Shown here: piece by piece, positions 44,658 through 54,216 of the stretch | Layout of the letters: every line of letters starts with the position of its first letter | Numbering within the stretch: the stretch's first letter is position 1 | Source: Brevibacillus reuszeri | GTDB taxonomy: Bacteria; Bacillota; Bacilli; Brevibacillales; Brevibacillaceae | Length of the DNA stretch: 64,000 nt | Assembly: GCF_002897295.1 (NCBI RefSeq) | Contig: NZ_BEXF01000005.1 | Location: 296,725-360,724 of the forward strand | Direction of reading: 5' to 3' | The notes under the pieces: generated by a model | Told to the model about the DNA's origin: nothing | Seen by the model: the letters and a program-made list of their open reading frames with translations, nothing else | The model's database searches: none | Translations under genes and position numbers: made by a program

Positions 44658-45563
44658 ATGGGAAACGAGCTGCGAATTGGCATGGTAGGGTTGGATACGT
44701 CGCATTGTGAGATGTTTACCGAGCTTTTGCACGATCATCTGCATCCATATCACGTCGCTGGTGGAAAAATTGTTGCGGCGTATCCTGGCGGTTCGCCCGA
44801 CTTCGAATTAAGCGCTTCTCGGGTGGGGGGAATCACGAGCACCTTGTGTGATCAATATGGGATAAACATCGTTGCATCCATAGAAGCAGTTGCACAGCAG
44901 TCTGATGCAATACTGCTCACAACGGTAGATGGGCGTATTCATTTGGAGCAGTTTGCTTTGCTCGCTCCTTTTGGCAAACCGGTGTTTATCGACAAACCGT
45001 TCGCGACGTCTTACCTGGATGCACTCAAACTGATAGAAATTGCGCAGATTCACCAGGTGCCTCTCATGAGCTGCTCTTCCCTACGTTTCGCAGAAGGCAT
45101 CGTGAATGCGATCATGAAGAGCGGCGAAGATCCGATTACCGGTGCTTATTGCTACGGACCTATGCCACTGGAGTCAGCCCTGCCTGGCTTGTTTTGGTAC
45201 GGAATTCATTCGGTGGAGATGCTTTTCACGATACTCGGCCATGAATGCCTAAGTGTAACGGCAGTAAAAAATGATGAGTTCGAGGTCATCACAGGGCAAT
45301 GGGCGGATGGGCGAACGGGAGTGATCCGGGGCGATCGTACGTGGAACAAAACATTTGGGGCACTCCTCCATCACCGGGAGCATGCTTCTTTTGTCGATGT
45401 GCAAGCAACTCCCAAGCCTTACTACGCTAGTTTGCTAGAGCATATTCTCGCATTCTTTAAAACGGGGGTATCACCGGTTCCGCTAGATGAGACATTAGCG
45501 ATCATGCGATTTCTTGAGGCTGCCAATGAAAGCAGACTGAGAGGCGGTACAGTCCGATTGTAA
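44658..45563 (+). CDS. Gfo/Idh/MocA-family oxidoreductase
   Basis: 301 residues; ATG 44658 has AGGAGGAG at 9 bases. The Rossmann start RIGMVGLDTSHCEMF has GLDTSH, a form seen in one MocA subgroup, in place of GxGxxG. The family helix-strand GKPVFIDKPFA (near 110; normally EKP with the catalytic Lys) and SSLRFAEG near 140 follow. It would oxidise or reduce a sugar or inositol derivative with NAD(P). It may belong with the cluster at 39697-44394, although a terminator separates them. Confidence 0.8.
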   Translation: MGNELRIGMVGLDTSHCEMFTELLHDHLHPYHVAGGKIVAAYPGGSPDFELSASRVGGITSTLCDQYGINIVASIEAVAQQSDAILLTTVDGRIHLEQFALLAPFGKPVFIDKPFATSYLDALKLIEIAQIHQVPLMSCSSLRFAEGIVNAIMKSGEDPITGAYCYGPMPLESALPGLFWYGIHSVEMLFTILGHECLSVTAVKNDEFEVITGQWADGRTGVIRGDRTWNKTFGALLHHREHASFVDVQATPKPYYASLLEHILAFFKTGVSPVPLDETLAIMRFLEAANESRLRGGTVRL

Positions 45564-45737
45564 GAAAGGAGAGGATTCTGATTCCAGTCCATATCTTCAG
45601 CTGTGAGGTTATCCCAAAAGGGCCAGACTGGATCGCTCAAGTGAAATGAGATATTATTCGAATTATAGCCTACTTAGATGGCAGGAAGACTCGACAGTTT
45701 TACAACGATAGTGTCTGGTGGAAGTTACCAGAAAAAT

Positions 45738-45770
45738 TAAAAAAACGGACTGTCATCTAGGTGGCAGTCC
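45738..45770 (-). terminator. Minus-oriented terminator
   Basis: GGACTGTCA (45747) and TGGCAGTCC (45762) form a 9-bp stem with CATCTAGGTG extending it. The run of A before it becomes TTTTTTT in minus-strand RNA, so it ends leftward transcripts; it could serve the plus strand only weakly. Confidence 0.5.
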
Positions 45771-46577
45771 ATACTGCTATTGAAAGAATGTGTAGACATG
45801 AGTAATTCGTTTGACGGCAATATCCGTAAGATCTGAGGAAGTCGAACAGAGCGGGATGGGAACTTCTCAACCGGTCCTCCACAGCATTGACAGAACAGCA
45901 GTCGCTTCTTTTGATGCTTTTATATATTTATCATCAAGCGATTGATAAATAGTTGGTCAAGTGTACCCTTTACCTACAAGCTCTACCCGCTCCAATTGGC
46001 TATCAATCATGCCATGAATCCAGTTTGCCACTCCACCGCAAAACCCTCCCTCGACATCAGTAAATACTTCCAATATATCACAGGATTAGCGAGATAGAGG
46101 ATTTATTGGTGTCAGGAAACGGTAAAGTGGAGCCCCCTTTTTTCTATTTGAAAGTGTAAGTGGGCTTTTACATGGTTGATTGTTCTATTAAAACATTGCA
46201 TCCAAAACTGATTCCTATTGTACCTTGTTCTTAGAACCTCGGTTATTGCTGACATTAAATAAAACAAAAACGGCCACCACTGACCTCAAAATTAAATCCA
46301 TGGGTTAACCTGGCTTTAAATAAAGACAAGGTGTGCTTCTTCAGGCACTACAAAGGAGTTACATGTCCAGGAAGTGACAATTACCCCCGCTATCGAAAAT
46401 CCAGAGAAACGGAGGATGATTCCTTATTTCGTGTCGGGAAACAAATCATTAAATCATATTTGGAAGGGATCTACTTTCCTCTACATGCAACCATATGGGA
46501 TGGATATACCTCCAAGCTCCCTATTTTAAGCGACAAGATTTCGCATAGACAATTGAATTGGAGAAGAAGATCCTGTG

Positions 46578-46786
46578 TTGAAAAAGGTATTATTTTTCTT
46601 TCTAAACTAGTCCTTATAATCCCATCTACTTCAAGTACTGAAGAAGTGAAAAATCAAAGCCAATATCTGACAAAAGATGAATTGGAACAAATCATTTCCA
46701 ATAAGAAACAAGATTTATCAACTGTAGATGCGGTCCATACAGCGTCTATACAAGTAAGCAGCAGAAACGTTCGACGTAGATATTAA
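46578..46786 (+). pseudogene. Possible frameshifted small secreted protein
   Basis: A TTG at 46578 with GGAGAAG upstream reads LKKVLFFFLN and stops; the next frame continues as a hydrophobic stretch and then STEEVKNQSQYLTKDELEQI, as if one signal peptide had been split by an indel. The C-terminal part would be about 60 polar residues. Speculative. Confidence 0.25.
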
Positions 46787-46819
46787 GACATCAATATACT
46801 TATGTGAAAGAGGGATTGT

Positions 46820-48718
46820 ATGGGAGTTGGATTTCGTATGGAGAAAGAGTTTTCTTTGCACATGCAACGCTATTTACAGGAAAAAGTGTCTGCCAGTGGA
46901 ACCGCTGCCAGTGTAGCGATTATAGGCGGAAACCGTGCTGCCGCAGCGGCGGTTGGAAGAAACCCCGATGACAATGCGCCTGTCACCATAAACGATCGAT
47001 TTGGGGTCGCCTCTGTTTCCAAGGTGTATTGCGCCTTGGCGGTACTGAAGCTTGTGGAACAGGGGAAGCTGGCTCTGGATACTCCAGTTGTGGAATATTT
47101 GCCTCGTTTCACCATGCGGGATCTCCGGCATCGCAGCATCACACTGCGGATGTGCCTAAATCACTCGTCGGGCTTGCCGGGGTCTTGCGCCAGAAATGAT
47201 ATTACCGCCCAGTGGCTTTTTTCCAATTGCTATGACGAGAGATATGACTATTTTTCTAAAGCCTCCCTCAAGGCAGACCCCGGAGCCTTTTCCACCTATT
47301 GCAATGATGGGTTTAGCTTGGCGGAGATGGCGGTTGCGGCAGTTTCGGGCAGAGAATACATGGATTTTATCAGGGAATATATAACCACCCCGGCGGGAGC
47401 AGGCTCCACAGGCGACGGGAACCCTGCTAACGGATTGAAACAAGCGATCCATATTAAGAACTGCCCCGCGGAATATGTTACGGCGATAGGATCCGGGGGA
47501 ATCGTAACCAACCTTCTCGACTGCGCCAGAGTGGGTCACCTGTTCTTGGATGCCTGTGGTATCCTGGCGGATGAGAGCATCCGGGAGATTGTAAGGCCGC
47601 AGGGTATGCTCCTTGCGGAGGATCAGGGACTGGGCTGGGACACGGTGAATTTTTTACATAAGGAGTTTGATTTTGGGCCCGGCGCACTGGGCAAGAGAGG
47701 CGGGACTTTTCAATATGCCGCTTATCTTCTGGTAAGCAAGGAATATGGATTCTCAGCAGCGATTTCCATCACGTCAGATACACAGCTGGATCCCCTGGAC
47801 ATTCTCTGTGAATTATGCGCTCAGTATATTGAGAATCGGCAAAATCGAACGGTACGCCGGATTCCGCCGCTGAAGCCGACTACGGTTTCTTCGAACGAAG
47901 TCCACCTGAAGAGGTTTCAAGGCGTTTATATGACGGCAAGCGCCATCTATCGGGTGGCTATGGGCGGGGATTTCATCACGGTCGAACAGTATGGTCGCAG
48001 TTCCGGGTGGATGCCCTATGTGGAAAAAGCGGCGTGCTTTGGTGATGGGTGTGTATGTGACGACGGGGTGCTGCGCTTCCGGGAGCAGGGGGGCAGGCGC
48101 TACCTACTGATCGAGACGGCCTCAGAGACCATGGTGATTGGGCAGAAAGTTGATTTGGAAGAGACTCCCAGCCTCCATGAGAAGTGGAGGAACAGAACGG
48201 GGAAAACATATCTGGCATGCAACATGCATCCTGGCGATTACCAGCCTGCAGGAGGACTGATCATCGAGCAATTCGAAGGGAGCGGCATTCTGCTGTTTCA
48301 TTGCAGCCCTTACTATACCGTACCGGTCATAACCCGAAATGACAATGAGACAGGACACATTTTGGATGCTCCCGGATACCCTGGCTCCCACAACACCTTC
48401 GCGCCTTTTGCATTTGAAAGGGATGGCAGGGAGCTGATTTACAGCGGCGGGTTTGAGTATGTGGATTCGGATACCCTTGTATTTCTGAAGAATGGACGCA
48501 TTGTATCTGACAAGCCATGCAGTAATCTGGTCTACAAAATTGCAGCGGGGAAAAAACTCCAGATCGCCAAATCCTGGTCTGTGCGTGTCATGATGCTGAA
48601 AAATGATTTGAGCATCCATTATGATGAGCTTTTTCATCAGGATATGCCCCTTACCTGTGACGGATATATCGTGTTTGCGGGTGTTGAACCGTTGGACATT
48701 TCCGTCAAGCTAGAATAA
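46820..48718 (+). CDS. Serine beta-lactamase-like hydrolase (S12 family)
   Basis: 632 residues from ATG 46820 (AAAGAGGG upstream; ATG 46838 is an alternative). Residues 1-345 form a class C beta-lactamase/D-peptidase domain with the catalytic S65-V-S-K68 (FGVASVSK), Y160-C-N162 and a C-terminal GKRGGTF standing for KTG. The remaining 290 residues are beta-rich, as in S12 esterases and D-aminopeptidases. No signal peptide, so it is cytosolic. Next to a peptide importer it may hydrolyse D-amino-acid or modified peptides. Higher GC than the DNA to its left. Confidence 0.85.
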   Translation: MGVGFRMEKEFSLHMQRYLQEKVSASGTAASVAIIGGNRAAAAAVGRNPDDNAPVTINDRFGVASVSKVYCALAVLKLVEQGKLALDTPVVEYLPRFTMRDLRHRSITLRMCLNHSSGLPGSCARNDITAQWLFSNCYDERYDYFSKASLKADPGAFSTYCNDGFSLAEMAVAAVSGREYMDFIREYITTPAGAGSTGDGNPANGLKQAIHIKNCPAEYVTAIGSGGIVTNLLDCARVGHLFLDACGILADESIREIVRPQGMLLAEDQGLGWDTVNFLHKEFDFGPGALGKRGGTFQYAAYLLVSKEYGFSAAISITSDTQLDPLDILCELCAQYIENRQNRTVRRIPPLKPTTVSSNEVHLKRFQGVYMTASAIYRVAMGGDFITVEQYGRSSGWMPYVEKAACFGDGCVCDDGVLRFREQGGRRYLLIETASETMVIGQKVDLEETPSLHEKWRNRTGKTYLACNMHPGDYQPAGGLIIEQFEGSGILLFHCSPYYTVPVITRNDNETGHILDAPGYPGSHNTFAPFAFERDGRELIYSGGFEYVDSDTLVFLKNGRIVSDKPCSNLVYKIAAGKKLQIAKSWSVRVMMLKNDLSIHYDELFHQDMPLTCDGYIVFAGVEPLDISVKLE

Positions 48719-48771
48719 GGAGAAGAAGTTGAATCCGGCGCTTCGAAATCGGAGCTGTCAATTCTGTCAAG

Positions 48772-48875
48772 AAGCAACAACAATCGATCGTTGAATATGG
48801 TTCGCATCGTGGTTTCTTCAGAGACCACTGTCCGCCTGCCATTGGAAAACGATTCATTGTTGTTGCTTTTTTTAT
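48772..48875 (+). terminator. Three-tier hairpin terminator
   Basis: Outer arms AAGCAACAACAAT (48772-48784) and ATTGTTGTTGCTT (48856-48868), middle arms ATCGTT (48787) and AACGAT (48848), and an inner hairpin GTGGTTTC/GAGACCAC (48809-48828), followed by TTTTTTATT. Far longer than a normal terminator. Confidence 0.6.
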
Positions 48876-49028
48876 TCGATTTTTATGAAAAGCTCGCCCC
48901 GAATGCAAAAAGGACGATTATAAGTCGACCTGATATTTGTTGATTAATTTTCATAATTATTCTACAATATGATAAATTCACAATCTATAGATATTAAAAT
49001 TATCATTTTAGAATGGAGTCATGAAAAA

Positions 49029-49622
49029 ATGCCTAAGAAAAATTTCGAACTACTTTCGGATGAAAAAAAAGAAGCAATCTTTTTATTGGCAAAGGATTTG
49101 TTCAGCGAGTATTCGTTCGATGAAATCTCGATGGAGATACTCACCGATAAGCTTTCATTGCCTGCTGCAACATTCTATCGTTATTTCAAAGACAAAGAAG
49201 ATCTGTTTATCACGTTTCTGAACTGGTACGGCGACTATGACGAACTGTCAGAAGACTTCATCCGCAATCCAAAAGAAGAGAAAGGCGAAAGATCCCTAGC
49301 GGACCGTCGGCTGATTCATACGATACGCAACGCACCTGAAAGCACGCTCCTAAAGCTCTATTTCGGCAAATACAAGGATGCGACAAAAAGTGTCTTTTTA
49401 AAGGAACTTCTCAAGCTGAAGTATGGGGGAATGCTGCGGGAAGATATTGACCCGGATTTGATCGCCTATATGTACGGCACAACCATGTACAACCTGCAGC
49501 TCTATTTCAAGGAGATGGGTCTCAATTCACTGGAGGATGTGGAGCTCTGTTCCGAAATCGCGCGAAATTTCTATCAATCCTTTTTCAGGTACGGCATTAT
49601 GAAGCCTGATTCCGCTGAATGA
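49029..49622 (+). CDS. TetR-family regulator
   Basis: 197 residues from ATG 49029; ribosome site GGAG at 11 bases. The N-terminal TetR helix-turn-helix is clear: KKEAIFLLAKDLFSEYSFDE and LPAATFYRYFKDKEDLFITF (residues 14-60). The ligand-binding C-domain is helical with no cysteines or metal ligands of note. It stands directly before the peptide-importer operon in the same direction and probably represses it. Confidence 0.85.
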   Translation: MPKKNFELLSDEKKEAIFLLAKDLFSEYSFDEISMEILTDKLSLPAATFYRYFKDKEDLFITFLNWYGDYDELSEDFIRNPKEEKGERSLADRRLIHTIRNAPESTLLKLYFGKYKDATKSVFLKELLKLKYGGMLREDIDPDLIAYMYGTTMYNLQLYFKEMGLNSLEDVELCSEIARNFYQSFFRYGIMKPDSAE

Positions 49623-49712
49623 CAAACACGCCATCCTGGAAGTTTGGTTTAGCCGTGCCAATTTGCTTCGATGGAAGCCGTTCTAAAATAAGCTAATGTG
49701 GAGGGCATATTT

Positions 49713-51212
49713 ATGAAAAGATTACTGGCAATCCTGCTATTTATTGCACTTGTGACAGGTCTGGGCGCGTGCAGCAAGCCAAGCGTCAGCAGAGATACCC
49801 TGACTTACATTGCTTTTGCGCCAAGTGATTCGCTGGTTCCACTGGATATCGGTCTTTGCGAGCCCAATGTGATGCATGCGATCTATGACGGACTTGTAAA
49901 AATGGATACCGACGGCAATATTGCCCCAATGCTGGCGAAACGCTGGGACGATTCCGGAGAAAAAACCGTTTTCTACCTGGACCCAAATGCGAAATTCCAT
50001 GACGGTACCCCAGTGACGGCTAACGACGTCATATTCTCATTGGATTTGTTTTTTAAGGGCACTTATTCCCACGGCTTCAAATCCCGCATCGCTTCCTATG
50101 AGAAAAATGACGATCATACCGTTACCCTTTACAAAACGGCGCCATACGTCAACCTGTTCACGTTCGGCATCGAAAACATCTTTATCATTCCCAAGGCAGC
50201 CTATGAAAAGGATCCCGCGGCCTTTGAGAAAGCACCTGTGGGCAGTGGGCCTTACAAGTTTGTCTCGAAGGATAATGACGGGATGATCACGCTTAAAGCC
50301 TTCGACGGTTATCACCTCGGCAAAGCTGAGGTGGAGAACATTATTGTTAAACCGCCTGTTGACCCTTCCACTGCCGTCATCGCGATCCAAACCGGCGAGG
50401 CCGATATGTTCATGGGCGCGCCTATCAGCCAGCTGTCGGTATTCGACAGCAACGACAAGGCTAAGGTGGTTCTGGAGAAAAATTCATGGTCCGCCAACAC
50501 GCTCCTTCCCCTCAGCAACAGGCTGGCACAGGATCACAATCTTCGCAAAGCGATTTTTCACGGAGTGAATCGCGTAAACGCCGTCGCCCTCGCCAATGAG
50601 AATATCGGTGATCCCGCCGTGAACCTGTTCGCTAAACGCCTTATGGGAGAATTTGCGGACAAATCCTATGGTCCGCTATACGACGAGAAGCTGGCGAAGG
50701 ATTACCTGAGCAAGTCCCACTATGACGGGAGTCCCATTACCATAACAATTTGGCAGGAGACCGCTCTGGCCGAATCCGTCCAAAGCGACCTGAAGAAGAT
50801 CGGTATCGATGCAAAGATTGAACAGTTGGACGGCAACGCTTGGTTTGACAAGCTCGAGAAAGGTGAACTGGAGTTGACGATTGTGCCGTACGGCTCGTTC
50901 TCCGGCACCCTGGAATCCTTGTTGATATCCATGAGTAGCACAGGGGCCAATTACGGCGAGCGTATGGATAAAAATGCGAATTATGATGCTTTAATCAAAC
51001 AGATGCAGACCGAAACGGACGAGGCGAAACGCAAAGAGTTAATTGAAAAGGCACTTGAAATCCTTTATGAGCGCGCTGATGTTAGTAACCTTTTCGATAC
51101 ACCCTTCGCCTATATCATTAACTCGGATTTTGACTATAGCAGTAAGGCAGGCGCCGGAAGCCTATGCCTGTACTTTGGTGATATCAAGCTGAAAACGGGA
51201 GCGCAACCGTGA
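49713..51212 (+). CDS. Oligopeptide/dipeptide ABC substrate-binding lipoprotein
   Basis: 499 residues from ATG 49713 (GGAGG at 8 bases). Lipobox LGAC (Cys about residue 20). A SBP_bac_5 protein: ITPNV-type start replaced by LTYIAFAPSDSLVPLDIG, then YDGLVKMDTDGNIAPMLAKR near 55, FHDGTPVTANDVIFSLDLF near 95 and SGPYKFVSKDND near 170. It captures peptides (or nickel/opines in some family members) for the permeases that follow. First gene of a seven- or eight-gene run. Confidence 0.9.
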   Translation: MKRLLAILLFIALVTGLGACSKPSVSRDTLTYIAFAPSDSLVPLDIGLCEPNVMHAIYDGLVKMDTDGNIAPMLAKRWDDSGEKTVFYLDPNAKFHDGTPVTANDVIFSLDLFFKGTYSHGFKSRIASYEKNDDHTVTLYKTAPYVNLFTFGIENIFIIPKAAYEKDPAAFEKAPVGSGPYKFVSKDNDGMITLKAFDGYHLGKAEVENIIVKPPVDPSTAVIAIQTGEADMFMGAPISQLSVFDSNDKAKVVLEKNSWSANTLLPLSNRLAQDHNLRKAIFHGVNRVNAVALANENIGDPAVNLFAKRLMGEFADKSYGPLYDEKLAKDYLSKSHYDGSPITITIWQETALAESVQSDLKKIGIDAKIEQLDGNAWFDKLEKGELELTIVPYGSFSGTLESLLISMSSTGANYGERMDKNANYDALIKQMQTETDEAKRKELIEKALEILYERADVSNLFDTPFAYIINSDFDYSSKAGAGSLCLYFGDIKLKTGAQP

Positions 51213-52339
51213 AGCGCATCGAGCTGCCCAGACCAGCCGGGAATTACCCGGTGGGTCTGAGGCACACATCGTATCCCTTTTCAATTGAGAATATTTCGAC
51301 GCCGATCTCGTTGACCATTTACTATCCGGCTGTAGATGGCGCAGGTGCACCGGCTGCTTACGCGTTCCCACAGGTACTAGAGCCCATGGGACTCGATCGG
51401 GTGAATACCAGATGCGTCAAGGACGCGGCGCTATCAGGGGATGGCCCGTTTCCTCTGCTGATATTCAGCCACGGTTACCTAACGTATGAGATGAGCAATA
51501 CGCTGCTGTGCACCGATCTGGCAAGCTTTGGTTATGTGGTGGCGTCCATCGGGCATACCGGAGAAGCGTCAGTGATGCTGCCTGACGGTACATACATCCC
51601 GAAGGAACAGAAGTATATCGATTACGTATATGAGCCCCAAATGCTCGACATGGCGGAAAAGCTTCTGAATGAAGTGGCCCGTGTACAGGAAGGGACAGAT
51701 TTTGAAAACGAACTAGCCGAACTTGCGGCTAAATTTTACGCCATTCACAACGGCAACCTCAACGACAGCGCAGATATATGGGAGAGACATACACTGAAGG
51801 CGGCGGAATACCTCGACACCCTGAATGCCGATCCCACCAGCTTCCTATACCGCGGGGTGGATTTCACCAAAGGCATTGGGCTGGGGGGGCATTCCTTCGG
51901 AGGCGCCACGGCGGCGAACTGCTGCGCCGCTTATGATTTGTTTGCCTGTGGCATCAATATAGACGGCGCACAGCTGGGCAGTAGCTTTGGCAAAGATATC
52001 GGCAAACCCTTTATGACGTTCAGCGGAACCGACGGAGGTCGGATACTTCGGGATATGTACTGGCGAAACTCCGCCGACGCCTATCGGATCAGTATCAGCA
52101 ACGTCGGACATATCGGATTTACCGACCGGGGGATCATCGGGAAGCTTGCCGGAAAAGTATATCCGGATGTTGGGGAAAAGGATCCGGAGCAGGTACGGGC
52201 CATCCTCTGCGACCTCCACCTTTCGTTTTTTAAGAAATATCTATTGGGAGAAAAGATCGAGATTCAAGCACCGGATGACGTTGACGTGGAGTTTCAGCTG
52301 AAACCGGGGTGGAGAGGAGGAGGAGAACAGTCATGCTGA
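51209..52339 (+). CDS. Alpha/beta hydrolase, PAF-acetylhydrolase-like
   Basis: 376 residues; GTG 51209 overlaps the previous stop (GTGA). The oxyanion strand PLLIFSHGYLTYEM is near residue 90 and the nucleophile elbow GLGGHSFGGATAA near 226, with Ser about 229; a late Asp/His pair (FSGTDGG near 270, SNVGHIGF near 290) completes the triad. The PAF-acetylhydrolase/dienelactone-hydrolase group cleaves esters or short acyl groups. Its place inside the Opp operon suggests it processes an imported acylated or esterified substrate. No signal peptide. Confidence 0.8.
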   Translation: MKRIELPRPAGNYPVGLRHTSYPFSIENISTPISLTIYYPAVDGAGAPAAYAFPQVLEPMGLDRVNTRCVKDAALSGDGPFPLLIFSHGYLTYEMSNTLLCTDLASFGYVVASIGHTGEASVMLPDGTYIPKEQKYIDYVYEPQMLDMAEKLLNEVARVQEGTDFENELAELAAKFYAIHNGNLNDSADIWERHTLKAAEYLDTLNADPTSFLYRGVDFTKGIGLGGHSFGGATAANCCAAYDLFACGINIDGAQLGSSFGKDIGKPFMTFSGTDGGRILRDMYWRNSADAYRISISNVGHIGFTDRGIIGKLAGKVYPDVGEKDPEQVRAILCDLHLSFFKKYLLGEKIEIQAPDDVDVEFQLKPGWRGGGEQSC

Positions 52340-53258
52340 GATACACGGTGGGAAGAATTCTGCACATTATACCGACCTTGATCGTCGTTATTTTTATCAT
52401 CTTTTTCATTCTAAACGTTGTTCCCGGAAATCCCGGGCGCGTTATCCTGGGGAGGGACGCCGATGCGAAAGCTGTCGCAGAGTTGAATCACGAGCTTGGA
52501 ATGGACAAGCCGATGCTGGAACGTTTTGGAACATACTTACTGGACGTGTCAAGGCTTGATTTTGGTGATTCCTACCGCAGCGGGCGGCCAGTCTTTGAGG
52601 AAATACTTGCGAAGTTCCCGACGACGCTCACCCTTGCGCTGCTAGCGGTTGTTGCTATGTCCATCATCGGTATCCCCCTGGGAATTGTATCGGCAGTCAA
52701 ACAATACAGCGCTCTCGACTACAGCCTGACCGTCACAGCGCTGCTACTGGCTTCCGTGCCGGGCTTTTTCCTGGCACTTGTGCTCATCCTGATTTTTTCA
52801 TTGGGGCTCGGCATACTTCCCTCGATGGGAGCTGGTTCCCCCTTGCATTATGTGCTGCCGGTCATCACCCTTGCACTGCCAAACGCGGCTTTTCTGGCCC
52901 GGCTGATCCGAACATCCATGCTGGAGACGATGCGGCAGGACTATATTCGCACAGCCAAGGCCAAGGGGCAGGAAAGCTGCGTGTGATTACGCGCCATGCC
53001 CTCAAACCCGCACTGATGCCGATTATCACCATGCTGGGGATGACATTTGCCTGGTTGCTTGGGGGAGCGCTGATTATCGAGATAATCTACGGCCTTCCGG
53101 GCATTGGCAATATCATCATCAAAGCCGTGCAGATGAAGGATACACCGGTCATTATGGCCATCACCATTTTTCTGGCAGTGTTGTATAAGCTGATAATGCT
53201 TGCCGTGGATATCATTCAGGTCGTGGTGGATCCGAGACTGAAAAATCGCTTGGGTTGA
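52333..53258 (+). pseudogene. OppB/DppB permease gene with a one-base frameshift
   Basis: ATG 52333 (GGAGGAGGA at about 9 bases, 7-base overlap with the hydrolase gene). The first frame gives 217 residues up to TAKAKGQESCV and stops at 52986; the next frame continues at once as ITRHALKPALMPIITMLG to 53258. Inserting one G in the GGGG at about 52964-52967 restores KGAGKLRVITRHAL, the conserved EAA cytoplasmic loop, and a 308-residue protein of standard DppB length. The rest is intact (six helices, VVPGNPGRVILG, GLPGIGNIIIKAV). It may be a real mutation or a sequencing error in a homopolymer. Confidence 0.85.
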
Positions 53259-53322
53259 TGCTAGATGAATGACCTTTGGCCTAGCATGGGCAAGGAGACT
53301 AGATTCTTGAAAGAGGAAAGGA

Positions 53323-54204
53323 ATGATCACTGCTATGAATCAGCCTTCATTAGGAAAGCCGATTTCACCCACCGCAGACATGTGGCACCGGCTTAGGCGC
53401 AACAAGTCTGCGATGTTTGGACTCATTGTAATCGCTGTCATCATCGTTGCCGCGATCATAACGGAGTTTGCCGTCAGCTACAGCACCGTAATCGAAACCA
53501 ATCCCGCCAAGCGGCTGCTCAGCCCAAGCTTCATGCACCCCTTCGGGACGGATGATATGGGTCGCGATATTCTGGTGCGCGTCCTCTACGGCGCCAGATA
53601 CAGCCTTGCCTTCGGAATTATCTGCACCATTCTCTCAGTGGTTTTCGGCTCTATCCTAGGGGCAGTGTCTGCGTTTTTCGGCGGAAAAGTGGATGCGGTC
53701 ATCACCTTCATTCTGGATGCCATCATCTGTATTCCGGGCATTTTGCTATCACTCAGCCTTGTCGCCGTGCTCGGAGTAGGATTCCGCAACCTGATCATCG
53801 CAATCACTATTTCGTCCATCCCCAGCTTTGCCAGGATTGTGCGCTCCATCGTGCTCGCCGTTGTGGGGCAGGACTATATTGAAGCAGCGCGGGCCATAGG
53901 TGTCTCAAATGCGCGCACAATTTTTGTGCATGCTCTACCCAACGCCATCGGGCTGATTATTGTGAACGCCTCCATGAACGTGGCGGGGCTGATCATGGCC
54001 GCTGCCGGACTGAGCTTCATCGGGATGGGAATACAGCCGCCGGACCCCGAATGGGGCGCCATGCTGAGCAACGCGCTCAAGTATATGCGCACCGACCCAC
54101 ATATTGTCATTTTTCCGGGATTGGCCATTGTGCTCACAGCAGTCAGTTTCAACCTGTTAGGGGATGGCCTAAGCGAGGCGCTTGATCCCCGGATGAAGGA
54201 ATAG
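53323..54204 (+). CDS. OppC/DppC ABC permease
   Basis: 293 residues; ATG 53323 with AAGAGGAAAGG upstream (ATG 53335 possible). Six membrane helices, the N-terminal OppC-type segment (WHRLRRNKSAMFGLI), HPFGTDDMGRDILVRVLYGA near 65 and the EAA loop YIEAARAIGVSNARTIFVHA near 188. It forms the heterodimeric channel with the OppB/DppB protein. In line with the operon, 64 bases after the broken oppB. Confidence 0.92.
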   Translation: MITAMNQPSLGKPISPTADMWHRLRRNKSAMFGLIVIAVIIVAAIITEFAVSYSTVIETNPAKRLLSPSFMHPFGTDDMGRDILVRVLYGARYSLAFGIICTILSVVFGSILGAVSAFFGGKVDAVITFILDAIICIPGILLSLSLVAVLGVGFRNLIIAITISSIPSFARIVRSIVLAVVGQDYIEAARAIGVSNARTIFVHALPNAIGLIIVNASMNVAGLIMAAAGLSFIGMGIQPPDPEWGAMLSNALKYMRTDPHIVIFPGLAIVLTAVSFNLLGDGLSEALDPRMKE

Positions 54205-54216
54205 GGGGTGTGGACT

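Larger units (their letters stand above)
45564..46819. other. 1.25 kb with only decayed sequence
   Basis: No credible intact gene. It contains a minus-oriented terminator (45738-45770) without a gene, a short frame at 46331-46786 without a ribosome site, and a possible frameshifted small secreted protein near 46578. It separates the catabolic cluster from the GC-rich peptide module and may be an old junction. Confidence 0.5.

Noticed and set aside
46331..46786. 151-codon open frame as an intact gene
   Set aside because: No ribosome site at its start, odd composition, and an apparent frameshifted signal peptide inside; noted only as decayed sequence.
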